Source of the DNA: Alphaproteobacteria bacterium
GTDB lineage: Bacteria; Pseudomonadota; Alphaproteobacteria; Rhodobacterales; Rhodobacteraceae
DNA length: 49,665 nucleotides
NCBI GenBank assembly: GCA_030426685.1
Contig: JAUHYC010000029.1
Span: forward strand, 1-49,665
Direction of reading: 5' to 3'
This document shows positions 35,706-46,309 of the stretch, piece after piece. The notes beneath the pieces were generated by a model. That model was not told where the DNA came from. It saw only the letters and a program-made list of their open reading frames with translations, and made no database searches. Position numbers and translations under genes: made by a program. Every line of letters begins with the position of its first letter. The stretch's first letter is position 1.

Positions 35706-36434
35706 CTATGGCATCAGCGGCACACGGCCCTTATCCGTCAGGGTCCAACATGCGCGGCCCTCAAACACCGCAACACCTACGGGGCGGCCATATCCTGCAC
35801 CGCTGTCCAGATTTACCCGGTGGCCATAATGTGTCGCGCGCTCCACTGGTGTATGCCCGTGCACGATCAGTTTCGGATGCGGATCTTTGTGCGCATGGAA
35901 CGACTGCCTGATCCAGACCAGATCATTTTCCCGCTGTTCATTCAGCGGAATTCCAGGCCGTATACCTGCATGAACAAAGGCCAATTCAGGCGTCTGGTGC
36001 ATCGATACCAGACCGCCCAGAAACACCCGATGGGACTTCGGTACTGCCACCCGCGCCACCGCGTGCACATCCTCAAGACGGGTGCGATCTTCAAAGGTCA
36101 CGTCATAACTGCGCAGCGTCTCGATCCCGCCAATCCGATCATGAAGCCAGTGATATCCGACCAGCAGATGCGGGTCATGGCGGGGCACGTCCTCAAGAAA
36201 CCAAGCAAACATCCGGTCATGATTGCCTTTCAGCGCGATCCAGCGCCTGCCTGCTTCGCAGCCAGCGATCAACCGATCCAGAACGCCCCGGCTGTCAGGG
36301 CCGCGGTCGACATAATCACCCAGAAACACGATCTCGGCATCCGGTCCACCGTCGCGCTCAATCAGGGACAGAGCGCGTTCGAATTCATCTACCCGCCCAT
36401 GCAAATCGCCAATGGCATAAACTGGATTGGTCAT
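35706..36434 (-). CDS. PPP-type serine/threonine metallophosphatase
   Basis: A 242-residue phosphoesterase with the complete PPP metal signature: GDLHGR, GDYVDRGPDS and KGNHDRMF, then two further His in LVSMHQTPELAFVHAGI and VHGHTPVER. Bacterial relatives are protein phosphatases (PrpA/PrpB) or dinucleotide phosphatases (ApaH-like); this one most resembles the former. The ATG at 36434 is used because the fold begins at once with MTNPVYAIGDLHG; the longer frame adds unrelated sequence. It converges with matB, 2 bp apart. Confidence 0.82.
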   Translation of the reverse strand: MTNPVYAIGDLHGRVDEFERALSLIERDGGPDAEIVFLGDYVDRGPDSRGVLDRLIAGCEAGRRWIALKGNHDRMFAWFLEDVPRHDPHLLVGYHWLHDRIGGIETLRSYDVTFEDRTRLEDVHAVARVAVPKSHRVFLGGLVSMHQTPELAFVHAGIRPGIPLNEQRENDLVWIRQSFHAHKDPHPKLIVHGHTPVERATHYGHRVNLDSGAGYGRPVGVAVFEGRACWTLTDKGRVPLMP

Positions 36435-36501
36435 CGATGTCCCTTCAGGCCGATAAGCGTGGTGCCGTTCTGCCGGATAAACAATAGCTTGAAAAGTGGG
36501 C

Positions 36502-36525
36502 GCCCGCGCCTGAACCAGCGCGGGC
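36502..36525 (-). terminator. Intrinsic terminator of serA
   Basis: Eight-bp perfect stem GCCCGCGC/GCGCGGGC with an 8-nt loop, 33 bp after the serA stop. On the minus strand it is followed by GCCCACTTTTC, a short and imperfect T-run. Confidence 0.7.
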
Positions 36526-36558
36526 ATCCAATGATGTCATAGCGTCAGACGCAGCTGT

Positions 36559-38154
36559 TTAGGCGACGTCGAATTCCAGCGGCTTGATCTGAGTGAACAG
36601 ACCGGTCTCGGCCAGTTTCGCACGCGCTTCCGCCGGAACCAGATCATCGACATAGAGCAGCGCAATGGCCTCACCCCCGGCCTCGGACCGCCCAAGGGTG
36701 AAGTTGGCGATATTGACACCATGTTCTCCCATGGTCTGGCCCAGAGTGCCGATGATCCCGGGTACGTCTTCGTTGGTGGTATAAAGCATATGCGCACCAA
36801 CCTCAGCGTCGATATTGATGCCCTTGATCTGGATAAAGCGCGGTTTACCATCGCTGAACACGGTACCCGCGATCGAGCGTTCGCGCTTGTCGGTTACAAC
36901 GGTCACCTTGATATACCCGTCGAAGACGCCCGACTTGTCCTGATTGGTGGTCGAGATTTTCACACCCCGTTCCTTGGCCACAACCGGAGCCGAAACCAGG
37001 TTCACCTCGGGATTAAATTTCTTCATGATCCCGGACACGACGGAACAGTTCAGCGCCGCAAGGTTCATTTCGGACGCCACCCCGTCATAGAGGATATTGA
37101 TCGCCTTGATGGGCTCATCCGTCATCTGACCGATGAAACTTCCGAGATGACCGGCCAGTTTGATCCATGGGCCCATGACCTTGGCCTCTTCCGCCGTCAC
37201 GCTGGGCATGTTCAACGCGTTCTCGACCGCGCCAGTCAGAAGATAGTTCGAGATCTGCTCGGCCACCTGAAGCGCCACGTTTTCCTGCGCTTCGGTCGTG
37301 GCGGCCCCAAGGTGCGGGGTGCAGACCACGTTGGGCAGATTAAACAATGGGTTGTCCTTGGCGGGCTCAACGCTGAACACGTCGAAAGCAGCCCCCGCGA
37401 TATGTCCCGATTGCAACATTTCAGCCAAAGCCTCTTCATCGACCAGCCCACCGCGGGCGCAGTTGACGATACGCACGCCGGGCTTGGTCTTGGCGAGGTT
37501 CTCTCGGCTCAGGATGTTCCGGGTCTGATCGGTCAGTGGCACATGGAGCGTGATGAAATCGGCACGGGCCAGCAACTCATCCAACTCAACCTTTTCGATG
37601 CCCATCTTTGCGGCTTTCTCTTCGCCCAGATAGGGGTCATAGGCGACGACTTTCATTTTCAGGCCCAAGGCACGTTCGCAAACGATGCCGCCAATATTGC
37701 CCGCTCCGATCACTCCGAGCGTCTTGTTGGTCAGTTCGATCCCCATGAATTTGGACTTTTCCCATTTGCCCGCATGGGTCGAGGTGCTGGCTTCGGGAAT
37801 TTGCCGCGCAACAGCGAACATCATCGCGATCGCATGTTCGGCAGTTGTGATCATGTTGCCATAGGGCGTGTTCATGACGATCACGCCTTTTTTCGAGGCG
37901 GCTTCCTTATCGATATTGTCCGTGCCAATCCCGGCTCGACCAATGACTTTCAGCTTGTCGGCTTTTTCCAGAATGGTCGGCGTCACCTTGGTGGCCGAGC
38001 GGATGGCAAGACCGTCATATTGACCGATCACCTCGGCCAGTTTTTCTTTGTCCTTGCCAAGATCCGGCATGAAATCCACGTCGATGCCACGGTCGCGGAA
38101 GATTTGAACGGCTGTTTCGCTGAGTTTGTCGGAAACAAGTACTTTGGGGGCCAT
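36559..38154 (-). CDS. serA: D-3-phosphoglycerate dehydrogenase
   Basis: NAD-dependent first step of serine synthesis (531 residues): 3-phosphoglycerate to 3-phosphohydroxypyruvate. The Rossmann motif is LGVIGAGNIGGIVCERA, catalytic residues lie in NCARGGLVDEEAL (Arg) and TPHLGAATTEAQENVALQ (His), and the C-terminal part has an intervening ASB domain plus an ACT domain ending VPGIIGTLGQTMGEHGVNIA. It is the long form of the enzyme and may be serine-inhibited. It follows serC on the same strand after 71 bp containing two adjacent hairpins. Confidence 0.97.
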   Translation of the reverse strand: MAPKVLVSDKLSETAVQIFRDRGIDVDFMPDLGKDKEKLAEVIGQYDGLAIRSATKVTPTILEKADKLKVIGRAGIGTDNIDKEAASKKGVIVMNTPYGNMITTAEHAIAMMFAVARQIPEASTSTHAGKWEKSKFMGIELTNKTLGVIGAGNIGGIVCERALGLKMKVVAYDPYLGEEKAAKMGIEKVELDELLARADFITLHVPLTDQTRNILSRENLAKTKPGVRIVNCARGGLVDEEALAEMLQSGHIAGAAFDVFSVEPAKDNPLFNLPNVVCTPHLGAATTEAQENVALQVAEQISNYLLTGAVENALNMPSVTAEEAKVMGPWIKLAGHLGSFIGQMTDEPIKAINILYDGVASEMNLAALNCSVVSGIMKKFNPEVNLVSAPVVAKERGVKISTTNQDKSGVFDGYIKVTVVTDKRERSIAGTVFSDGKPRFIQIKGINIDAEVGAHMLYTTNEDVPGIIGTLGQTMGEHGVNIANFTLGRSEAGGEAIALLYVDDLVPAEARAKLAETGLFTQIKPLEFDVA

Positions 38155-38185
38155 ATCTCTGGTCCTTGATATTTGGGAACTGTCC

Positions 38186-38222
38186 GGGCCTGACGCGGCC
38201 CAGAATTTTCGTCGAAAATTCT
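38186..38222. repeat. Two adjacent hairpins in the serC-serA spacer
   Basis: On the plus strand GGGCC-N6-GGCCC (38186-38201) abuts a perfect 21-nt inverted repeat AGAATTTTCG-T-CGAAAATTCT (38202-38222), which starts 3 bp from the serC stop. On the minus strand no long T-run follows, so it is more likely an mRNA processing or stabilising element between the genes, or an attenuator, than a full terminator. I have seen similar AGAATTTTCG inverted repeats as common intergenic elements in this bacterial group, but could not count them here. Confidence 0.5.
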
Positions 38223-38225
38223 TTA

Positions 38226-39380
38226 TCAGGCGACTTCCGTCTGCGCTGCGATTTCGGCCTCAAACGCCCATGAAAGCCATGGCAACATCGCTTCGATGTC
38301 CGAGGTCTCAACAGTGCCCCCGCACCAGATACGCAACCCCGCAGGTGCGTCACGATAGGCACCGATGTCGAGTGCAATGTTCTCGGCCTCAAGCCGCTTA
38401 GCAACGGCTTTGGCAAATACGGCGCCGTCCTGAATGCGCGGATCAGTGAATTTCAGACAGACTGAGGTGTTCGACCGCGTCGCCGTGTCCACGGCCAGAT
38501 TGGCGATCCAGTCATTCTGCGAGCAGAACCTATGCACCGCGTCGGCATTGGCATCCGCGCGCGCGATCAACCCCTGCAGCCCACCGACCGAGCGTGCCCA
38601 GTCCAGCGCAAAAAGATAGTCCTCCACCGCCAGCATCGAGGGTGTGTTGATCGTTGCGCCGGTAAAGATACCTTCGATCAGTTTACCGCCCTTGGTCAGA
38701 CGAAAAATTTTCGGCAACGGCCACGCGGGGGTGTAGCTTTCCAGGCGTTCGACCGCACGGGGGCTGAGGATCAGCATGCCATGCGCAGCCTCTCCACCCA
38801 GCACTTTCTGCCAGCTGAAGGTGGTCACATCCAGTTTGTCCCACGGCAGGTCCATCGCGAAGGCCGCCGAGGTTGCATCGCAGATCGTCAGGCCCTGACG
38901 GTCATCCGCGATCCAGTCGCCATTTGGAACCCGTACGCCCGAGGTTGTGCCGTTCCAGGTGAATACCACATCATTGGCGAAATCGACCGAAGCCAAATCC
39001 ACGATCTGACCGTAATCCGCCGTCTTCACCTCCGCGTCGATCTTCAACTGCTTGATCACGTCGGTCACCCAACCGGATCCAAAACTCTCCCAGGCCAGCA
39101 TCTCGACCTTGCGTTCGCCCAGCAACGACCACAGCGCCATCTCGACCGCGCCGGTGTCCGACGCGGGGACGATTCCAATGCGATAGTCGGCCGGAATGCC
39201 CAGCAATTCGCGCGTGCCTTCGATGGCCGCTTTCAGCTTATCCTTGCCAACAGCCGCACGGTGCGAACGACCCAAGGCGGCATCGGCCAGTTTTGACAGC
39301 TCAAATGTAGGGGGTTTGGCGCAGGGGCCCGAGGAAAAACGCGGATTAGCCGGCCGCGTTGCCGGTTGTTCAATGCTCAT
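38226..39380 (-). CDS. serC: Phosphoserine aminotransferase, alphaproteobacterial type
   Basis: PLP enzyme (384 residues) that transaminates 3-phosphohydroxypyruvate with glutamate. It belongs to the TIGR01365 group common in alphaproteobacteria. Visible are [12 protein letters not shown] at the start, [49 protein letters not shown] (cofactor Asp) and the Schiff-base lysine in [19 protein letters not shown]. The ATG at 39380 has GGAAGGG upstream inside a leader hairpin. It forms an operon with serA. Confidence 0.94.
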   Translation of the reverse strand: MSIEQPATRPANPRFSSGPCAKPPTFELSKLADAALGRSHRAAVGKDKLKAAIEGTRELLGIPADYRIGIVPASDTGAVEMALWSLLGERKVEMLAWESFGSGWVTDVIKQLKIDAEVKTADYGQIVDLASVDFANDVVFTWNGTTSGVRVPNGDWIADDRQGLTICDATSAAFAMDLPWDKLDVTTFSWQKVLGGEAAHGMLILSPRAVERLESYTPAWPLPKIFRLTKGGKLIEGIFTGATINTPSMLAVEDYLFALDWARSVGGLQGLIARADANADAVHRFCSQNDWIANLAVDTATRSNTSVCLKFTDPRIQDGAVFAKAVAKRLEAENIALDIGAYRDAPAGLRIWCGGTVETSDIEAMLPWLSWAFEAEIAAQTEVA

Positions 39381-39426
39381 CTGTATTACCCTTCCAGATA
39401 CACGCCCCTCGTTGGGGAGGGGTGTC
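39381..39426 (-). promoter_or_regulatory. Candidate serC leader RNA (two-hairpin motif with sequestered RBS)
   Basis: Between the serC start and about 46 nt upstream the mRNA can form two hairpins. The distal one pairs CCCCTC (39405-39410) with GAGGGG, extended by ACAC/GTGT at its base. The proximal one pairs TGTAT (39382-39386) with ATACA (39398-39402) and puts the ribosome site GGAAGGG (39089-type position 39089 is not used; site is 39389-39395) in its loop. The two stems compete for 39400-39402, so they may be alternatives. A serC motif with this position and layout is known in alphaproteobacteria (Rfam serC leader); the match here is by structure and location only. Confidence 0.6.
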
Positions 39427-39542
39427 CCACGGATAGAGCTATGGGGCCTTCGCACCTGCAGCAAGCGAAAAAGACGCTTTCACTGCAAAAAACGACACCA
39501 AAAGTGAGCGCAAACGAGAACAGAGGTTTCCGATAAGCGAAA

Positions 39543-39563
39543 ACCCCGCCTTCTCGGCGGGGT
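39543..39563 (-). terminator. Intrinsic terminator of gcvP
   Basis: Eight-bp stem ACCCCGCC/GGCGGGGT with a 5-nt loop, 12 bp after the gcvP stop, followed on the minus strand by TTTTC. It separates the glycine cleavage genes from serC. Confidence 0.8.
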
Positions 39564-39574
39564 CCTTTGGTAAC

Positions 39575-42430
<2,856 letters not shown>

Positions 42431-42472
42431 GTGTGCGCTCCTCAAGGATAGGTCAGGCCCGGCGGAGACGGC

Positions 42473-42510
42473 GGGAGCCTCCGGCGGAAGTATTTGGAAA
42501 AAGATGAAGA
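42473..42510. repeat. Roseobacter-type intergenic repeat in the gcvH-gcvP spacer
   Basis: The stretch contains GAGCCTCCGGCGGAAG followed by TATTTGGAAAAAGATGAAGA. I recognise very similar GCCTCCGGCGGGxGTATTTxxxxAAGATGAAG strings as recurrent intergenic elements in Rhodobacteraceae; this is recall, not a count. The 5' part can fold on itself (CCTCCGGCGG). On the minus strand the run CTTTTTCC follows the hairpin at 42511-42534, so the pair may work as a terminator or mRNA 3'-end element between gcvH and gcvP. Confidence 0.5.
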
Positions 42511-42534
42511 GGCGGATCCGCGCAAGGACCCGCC
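42511..42534 (-). terminator. Hairpin after gcvH
   Basis: Nine-bp stem GGCGGGTCC/GGATCCGCC (one G-U) with a 6-nt loop on the minus strand, 8 bp after the gcvH stop, followed by TCTTCATCTTTTTCC. It probably reduces read-through into gcvP or protects the gcvTH transcript. Confidence 0.55.
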
Positions 42535-42541
42535 GCTTGAA

Positions 42542-42907
42542 TTAACCGATGAAGGCCTTGTAGCCAGCTTCGTCCATCAGGTCTTCGAGCTGCGCGGCGT
42601 CCGTGATCTTGATCTTGTAGATCCAGGCCTCGCCCTCGGGATCTTCGTTCAGCGCGCCGGGATTGTCGGCCAGCGTCTCGTTGACCTCAATGATCTCGCC
42701 ATCAACCGGAGCATAAAGCTCGGAGGCTGCCTTGACGGATTCGATCACGCCGATCTCGCCATCCTTCTCGAACTCTTCGCCCGCGTCCTGCTGTTCCACG
42801 AACACCACGTCGCCCAACTGCTCGGCGGCGTGTTTGGTGATGCCCAGCGTGGCGGTGTCGCCGTCAACGCTCAGCCACTCATGCTCTTCGGAATAATAGG
42901 TTGCCAT
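42542..42907 (-). CDS. gcvH: Glycine cleavage system H protein
   Basis: Lipoyl carrier (121 residues) that shuttles the aminomethyl intermediate between GcvP, GcvT and dihydrolipoamide dehydrogenase. The lipoylated lysine is in GVIESVKAASELYAPVDGEI. The fold start YSEEHEWLSVDGDTATLGIT and the end TDAAQLEDLMDEAGY are also typical. GAGAGA precedes the ATG. It is 18 bp downstream of gcvT. Confidence 0.97.
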   Translation of the reverse strand: MATYYSEEHEWLSVDGDTATLGITKHAAEQLGDVVFVEQQDAGEEFEKDGEIGVIESVKAASELYAPVDGEIIEVNETLADNPGALNEDPEGEAWIYKIKITDAAQLEDLMDEAGYKAFIG

Positions 42908-42925
42908 GTTGTCTCTCTCCTGACT

Positions 42926-44023
42926 TCAACGCTTGTAATTCTGGGTGACGAAGGGCAGCGCCACGATCTCAGCCGGTTGCGGCTTGCCCCGGATGATCAG
43001 GTTCACCACCTCGCCCGGCTCGCCGTGACCGGCGGACACATAGCCCATCGCAACCGGCCCACCGACGGTGGGACCAAACCCGCCCGAGGTGATCTGACCG
43101 ATCGTGTTGCCATTGCTGCACTGGATCTCAACACCCTGACGCGCCGGGGCCCGCCCTTCGGGCTTGATCCCCACCAGCTTGCGCGCCGGACCTTCGGCCA
43201 GTTCCTTCTGAACCCGCTCGGCACCCGGGAAACCGCCCTCTTCCTTGCGACGCTTCTGGATCGCCCAGCCAAGGCTGGCCTCAATGGGCGAGGTGCTCTG
43301 ATCGATGTCATTGCCGTAAAGGCACAGCCCCGCCTCCAGCCGCAGGCTGTCGCGCGCGCCCAGGCCGGCCGCTTCGCAATCCTCATGCGCCAGGAACGAC
43401 TTGGTGATCTCAATCGCCTTGTCCTCGGGAATCGAGATCTCATACCCATCTTCGCCGGTATAACCCAGCCGCGAGATACGGCATTCGACGCCGTTGATAT
43501 CCGCCAGGGTGGTTTCCATGAACTTCAGATCCCGCGCGGCAGGGCAGAGTTCCCCAACGACGTTTTCCGCCGCAGGGCCCTGAACCGCCACCAGCGCGCG
43601 GTCGAAGATCTCGGTCACTTCGACGCCGTCGAGGTTGGCTTTCATATGCGGAATGTCCTGATGCCGGAGCGCCGCGTTCACCACTACAAAGTAGTGATCC
43701 CCCGCGTTCGACACGATCAGATCATCCATGATCCCGCCTTCGGCATTGGTAAAGAACCCGTACCGCGCCTTGCCCTCTTTCAAGGTCGCATAGGCCTGTG
43801 GGCACAAAGCTTCCAGCTTCTCCCCCACATTCTCGCCGCGCAGAATAACCTGGCCCATATGGCTCACATCAAACACCGCCGCCTTCTCACGACACTGCTT
43901 ATGCTCTCCCATAATCCCCAAAGGATACTGAACAGGCATCTCCCATCCGGCAAAATCAACCAGCTTACCACCCAACTCAACATGCAATGAGTACAACGGT
44001 GTGCGCTTCGGTGTGTCGCTCAT
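42926..44023 (-). CDS. gcvT: Glycine cleavage system T protein (aminomethyltransferase)
   Basis: Folate-dependent enzyme (365 residues) that transfers the C1 unit from GcvH to tetrahydrofolate and releases ammonia. Conserved segments are LVDFAGWEMPVQYPLGIMGEH (quoted in part), VFDVSHMGQV, GEDGYEISIPED and ARDSLRLEAGLCLYGND. The last one includes the folate-binding Asp region. It leads the gcvT-gcvH-gcvP order. A promoter at 44173-44201 gives it a leader of about 140 nt. Confidence 0.96.
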   Translation of the reverse strand: MSDTPKRTPLYSLHVELGGKLVDFAGWEMPVQYPLGIMGEHKQCREKAAVFDVSHMGQVILRGENVGEKLEALCPQAYATLKEGKARYGFFTNAEGGIMDDLIVSNAGDHYFVVVNAALRHQDIPHMKANLDGVEVTEIFDRALVAVQGPAAENVVGELCPAARDLKFMETTLADINGVECRISRLGYTGEDGYEISIPEDKAIEITKSFLAHEDCEAAGLGARDSLRLEAGLCLYGNDIDQSTSPIEASLGWAIQKRRKEEGGFPGAERVQKELAEGPARKLVGIKPEGRAPARQGVEIQCSNGNTIGQITSGGFGPTVGGPVAMGYVSAGHGEPGEVVNLIIRGKPQPAEIVALPFVTQNYKR

Positions 44024-44314
44024 AGCGGATACCTACTTTTGTAACTATGTTTCAAAACACATGCCCGTCAGTCTGACCCAAGCTGCAAATTTTGCAACGA
44101 TTCAGCCCTTGGCTTATGGGTAGAACCGCCATCGGGGCCGACTAGTATACGGGCGTATGCATCAGTCATGTTCCTATAGGAAACTTTTTTCCGTTAGGCA
44201 ACACTCCTCGTTTCAATCTGAAATACCGGGCTGAGGCGTTCACGACTCGGCGTGGCTGGCCCCTGCTTAGCTCAAGACATCCAGCTGAAAAATCGGTATT
44301 TTTACTGCGCCTTA
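44024..44314. other. 291-bp intergenic region: gcvT leader and amidohydrolase 3' end
   Basis: The longest non-coding stretch in the window. From the gcvT side it holds the inverted repeats TGCAAA-T-TTTGCA (44084-44096) and ATACG-GG-CGTAT (44147-44158), then the candidate promoter and the palindrome TTCCTATAGGAA (44171-44182). At its far end, AAAAAT-CGGT-ATTTTT (44288-44303) lies 12 bp beyond the M20 gene stop. I see no tRNA and no glycine-riboswitch consensus. The region is richer in A+T than its neighbours. Confidence 0.5.
44173..44201 (-). promoter_or_regulatory. Predicted sigma70-type promoter of gcvT
   Basis: On the minus strand TTGCCT (44196-44201) and TATAGG (44173-44178) are separated by exactly 17 nt. 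The -10 lies in the palindrome TTCCTATAGGAA. Initiation would be near 44166, about 140 nt before the gcvT ATG. Confidence 0.55.
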
Positions 44315-45508
44315 TTAAGCGCGCCAATCCAACGATTGCACGGCGTGATACAACACATTGAGCCCGGCAATCAGATCCTCCTCGGCCGTGTCCTCGGCGA
44401 AATCGTGACTGATTCCGTTGATCGAAGGTACGAACAGCATCGCAACCGGCATCAGGCGCGACACATTGGTGGCGTCATGCAGCGCACCAGAGGGCATGTT
44501 GCGCCATTTGCCCGGTGCGGTCTGCTCAGCTCCGCGTTCCAGAGCCTGACGCAGGGCGGGGTCCATGGCGACGGGCTCCAGCCCCAGCATCGGACCAAAT
44601 CCCAACCCCATGCCCTGCTCATCCGCCACCTCTTGAGCAGTGGTGCGAATGATCTCTTCCATGCGCGCCAGCCTGTCGGTATCGCCATCGCGCCATTGCA
44701 TCGAGAACCTGACACGTCCAGGCACAATCGACGCAGCATTGGGGTGAAGGTCGACATGCCCGATTGTCCAGACGGTTTGCGGCCGAACCACGTTGCGAAA
44801 ACGGTCATTGAGCCGCGCGTTGAACAGTGACAGCGTTTGAAAAGCATCGCGACGCAGATGCATCGGTGTCGTCCCGGCATGATTCTGCTGACCTTCGAAT
44901 GTGATCCGCATATCGCGTATGCCAACAATGTCTGAAACCACGCCGATCTGTTCGCCAGCTGCGTCTAGCGCAGGACCCTGTTCGATATGCATCTCAACGA
45001 AGCCATTGAACCGGACAGCGTCAATGAAGCCCTGCGACAATTGCCCCATGGTGGACCGCGCTGCGCCAAAGCTGATACCAGCCGCATCGGTCAGGGCGTC
45101 CGCCTGCTCCAAAGGCAATCCGCCCGACCAGACCGCTGAGCCGGTTGTGACGCCAAACCGCCCTTCTTCATCCTGAAAGCTGACGGCTGATACTGGCCGG
45201 TCGCTGGATCGTGCGATCTCAAGCGCGGCGATCACGCCGAGCGCACCGTCCAGCCAGCCCCCTTCAGGCTGACTGTCGGAATGGGACCCCATCAGCAGCG
45301 ACTGCCCCTCCGCCAGTCCAAACAGGTTGCCGACCGGATCGAAATGCGGGGTCAGTCCGGCCTCGGCCATACGCCCAGCCAGCCATTGGCGCGCAGCAAT
45401 ATCCGCCTGGGAATAGGCTGGGCGCACAACCCCCTTACCAACGCCGGATGCGCCGAATTCGCGCAGTTTGTGCAGGTCAGCGAGGAAACGGGTATGATCG
45501 ACGGCCAT
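44315..45508 (-). CDS. Zn-dependent M20-family amidohydrolase (carbamoylase type)
   Basis: A 397-residue enzyme of the M20/hydantoinase-carbamoylase group. The metal and catalytic segments are [57 protein letters not shown] (dimerisation His) and [14 protein letters not shown]. The most likely activities are N-carbamoyl amino acid hydrolase, ureidopropionase or allantoate amidohydrolase; the sequence does not decide between them. GGAGAGG sits before the ATG at 45508. It is divergent from the phosphatase operon. Confidence 0.82.
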   Translation of the reverse strand: MAVDHTRFLADLHKLREFGASGVGKGVVRPAYSQADIAARQWLAGRMAEAGLTPHFDPVGNLFGLAEGQSLLMGSHSDSQPEGGWLDGALGVIAALEIARSSDRPVSAVSFQDEEGRFGVTTGSAVWSGGLPLEQADALTDAAGISFGAARSTMGQLSQGFIDAVRFNGFVEMHIEQGPALDAAGEQIGVVSDIVGIRDMRITFEGQQNHAGTTPMHLRRDAFQTLSLFNARLNDRFRNVVRPQTVWTIGHVDLHPNAASIVPGRVRFSMQWRDGDTDRLARMEEIIRTTAQEVADEQGMGLGFGPMLGLEPVAMDPALRQALERGAEQTAPGKWRNMPSGALHDATNVSRLMPVAMLFVPSINGISHDFAEDTAEEDLIAGLNVLYHAVQSLDWRA

Positions 45509-45644
45509 GGGCCTCTCCGGCAAATGTGTCAGGCCGACCATAGCCGCTAACCGGATCAGCGCGAGGAATTTTTCAGATGTGCTTGAAACCCCTCTGGCCC
45601 CGGCCCTGAACCTGCCCTAAGACTTCGGCCCAAGAGGGATCGAC

Positions 45645-46295
45645 ATGTCACATATCACATTGGTGCGCCACGGGCAGGCCAACACGACCGCACGGGATGA
45701 GGTAAGCTATGACCGGCTCAGCGACCTGGGGCATCAGCAGGCACGTTGGTTGGGTGCACATCTGCGTGACACCCGCGCGCACCACCCCCGCGTCTACTGC
45801 GGTACCCTGAACCGGCACGTGGAAACGGCGGCCAGCATGGGCCTGTCTGATCCGATCCGCGATGCGCGGCTGAATGAGATCGAATATTTCACCCTGGCGC
45901 AGTTGTACCACCAACAGCACGGGGTCGAGATCCCAACAGACCGCGAAGGCTTTGTCGAGCATTTGCCAAAAACCTTCACCGCCTGGTCTGCAGGCGAAAT
46001 CATGGACCCGCCTGAGACGTTTGACGCCTTCGAGGCCCGCGTCCGCGATGCCCTGCACGAGATCGGGACTGAGGGCGGGCCAGCGATCGTGGTCACCTCG
46101 GGCGGGCTGATCTCGATGGCGGTGCGGCAGGCGATGGGGCTGGATATCCCGTCGATGGCACGGGTGGCGCTTGCCATCATGAATACGTCGATGCATCGTC
46201 TGCACCCGATTGGCGCACAACTCAGCCCGGTTCTGTTCAACGCCATTCCGCATCTTGAAGCACCGGACCGACAATTCGCGCAGACCCATCTGTAA
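45645..46295 (+). CDS. Histidine phosphatase family protein with altered second catalytic site
   Basis: A 216-residue phosphoglycerate-mutase-like protein. The nucleophile motif LVRHGQA is at residues 6-12, with the RHVETA segment and the acidic NEIEYF segment as expected. At the position of the second active-site His (usually VVSHGG) it has VVTSGGLIS, with Ser152, so the phosphate pocket lacks one His. The protein may be a subfamily with altered activity or a non-enzymatic binder. It opens the operon with GST and the saccharopine pathway genes; the next gene starts 14 bp later. Confidence 0.75.
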   Translation: MSHITLVRHGQANTTARDEVSYDRLSDLGHQQARWLGAHLRDTRAHHPRVYCGTLNRHVETAASMGLSDPIRDARLNEIEYFTLAQLYHQQHGVEIPTDREGFVEHLPKTFTAWSAGEIMDPPETFDAFEARVRDALHEIGTEGGPAIVVTSGGLISMAVRQAMGLDIPSMARVALAIMNTSMHRLHPIGAQLSPVLFNAIPHLEAPDRQFAQTHL

Positions 46296-46309
46296 CCTCG
46301 GAGGTCTTC

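Noticed and set aside
36721..38169. Long plus-strand open frame (about 482 codons) opposite serA
   Set aside because: Antisense shadow of a confirmed enzyme; no recognisable domain and no ribosome site.
42494..43990. Long plus-strand open frame (about 498 codons) opposite gcvT and gcvH
   Set aside because: It is antisense to two certain genes, and its translation is rich in Arg, His, Gln and Leu with no family motif. High G+C third positions leave long open antisense frames.
44067..44169. Short open frame of 33 codons in the gcvT leader (start ATG at 44169, minus strand)
   Set aside because: An open frame this short is expected by chance, it has no recognisable sequence, and the predicted transcript start (about 44166) lies past its ATG.
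44024..44170. Glycine riboswitch upstream of gcvT
   Set aside because: I looked for the conserved aptamer core (GGAGAG and CGCCGAAGG-like segments) and found none.
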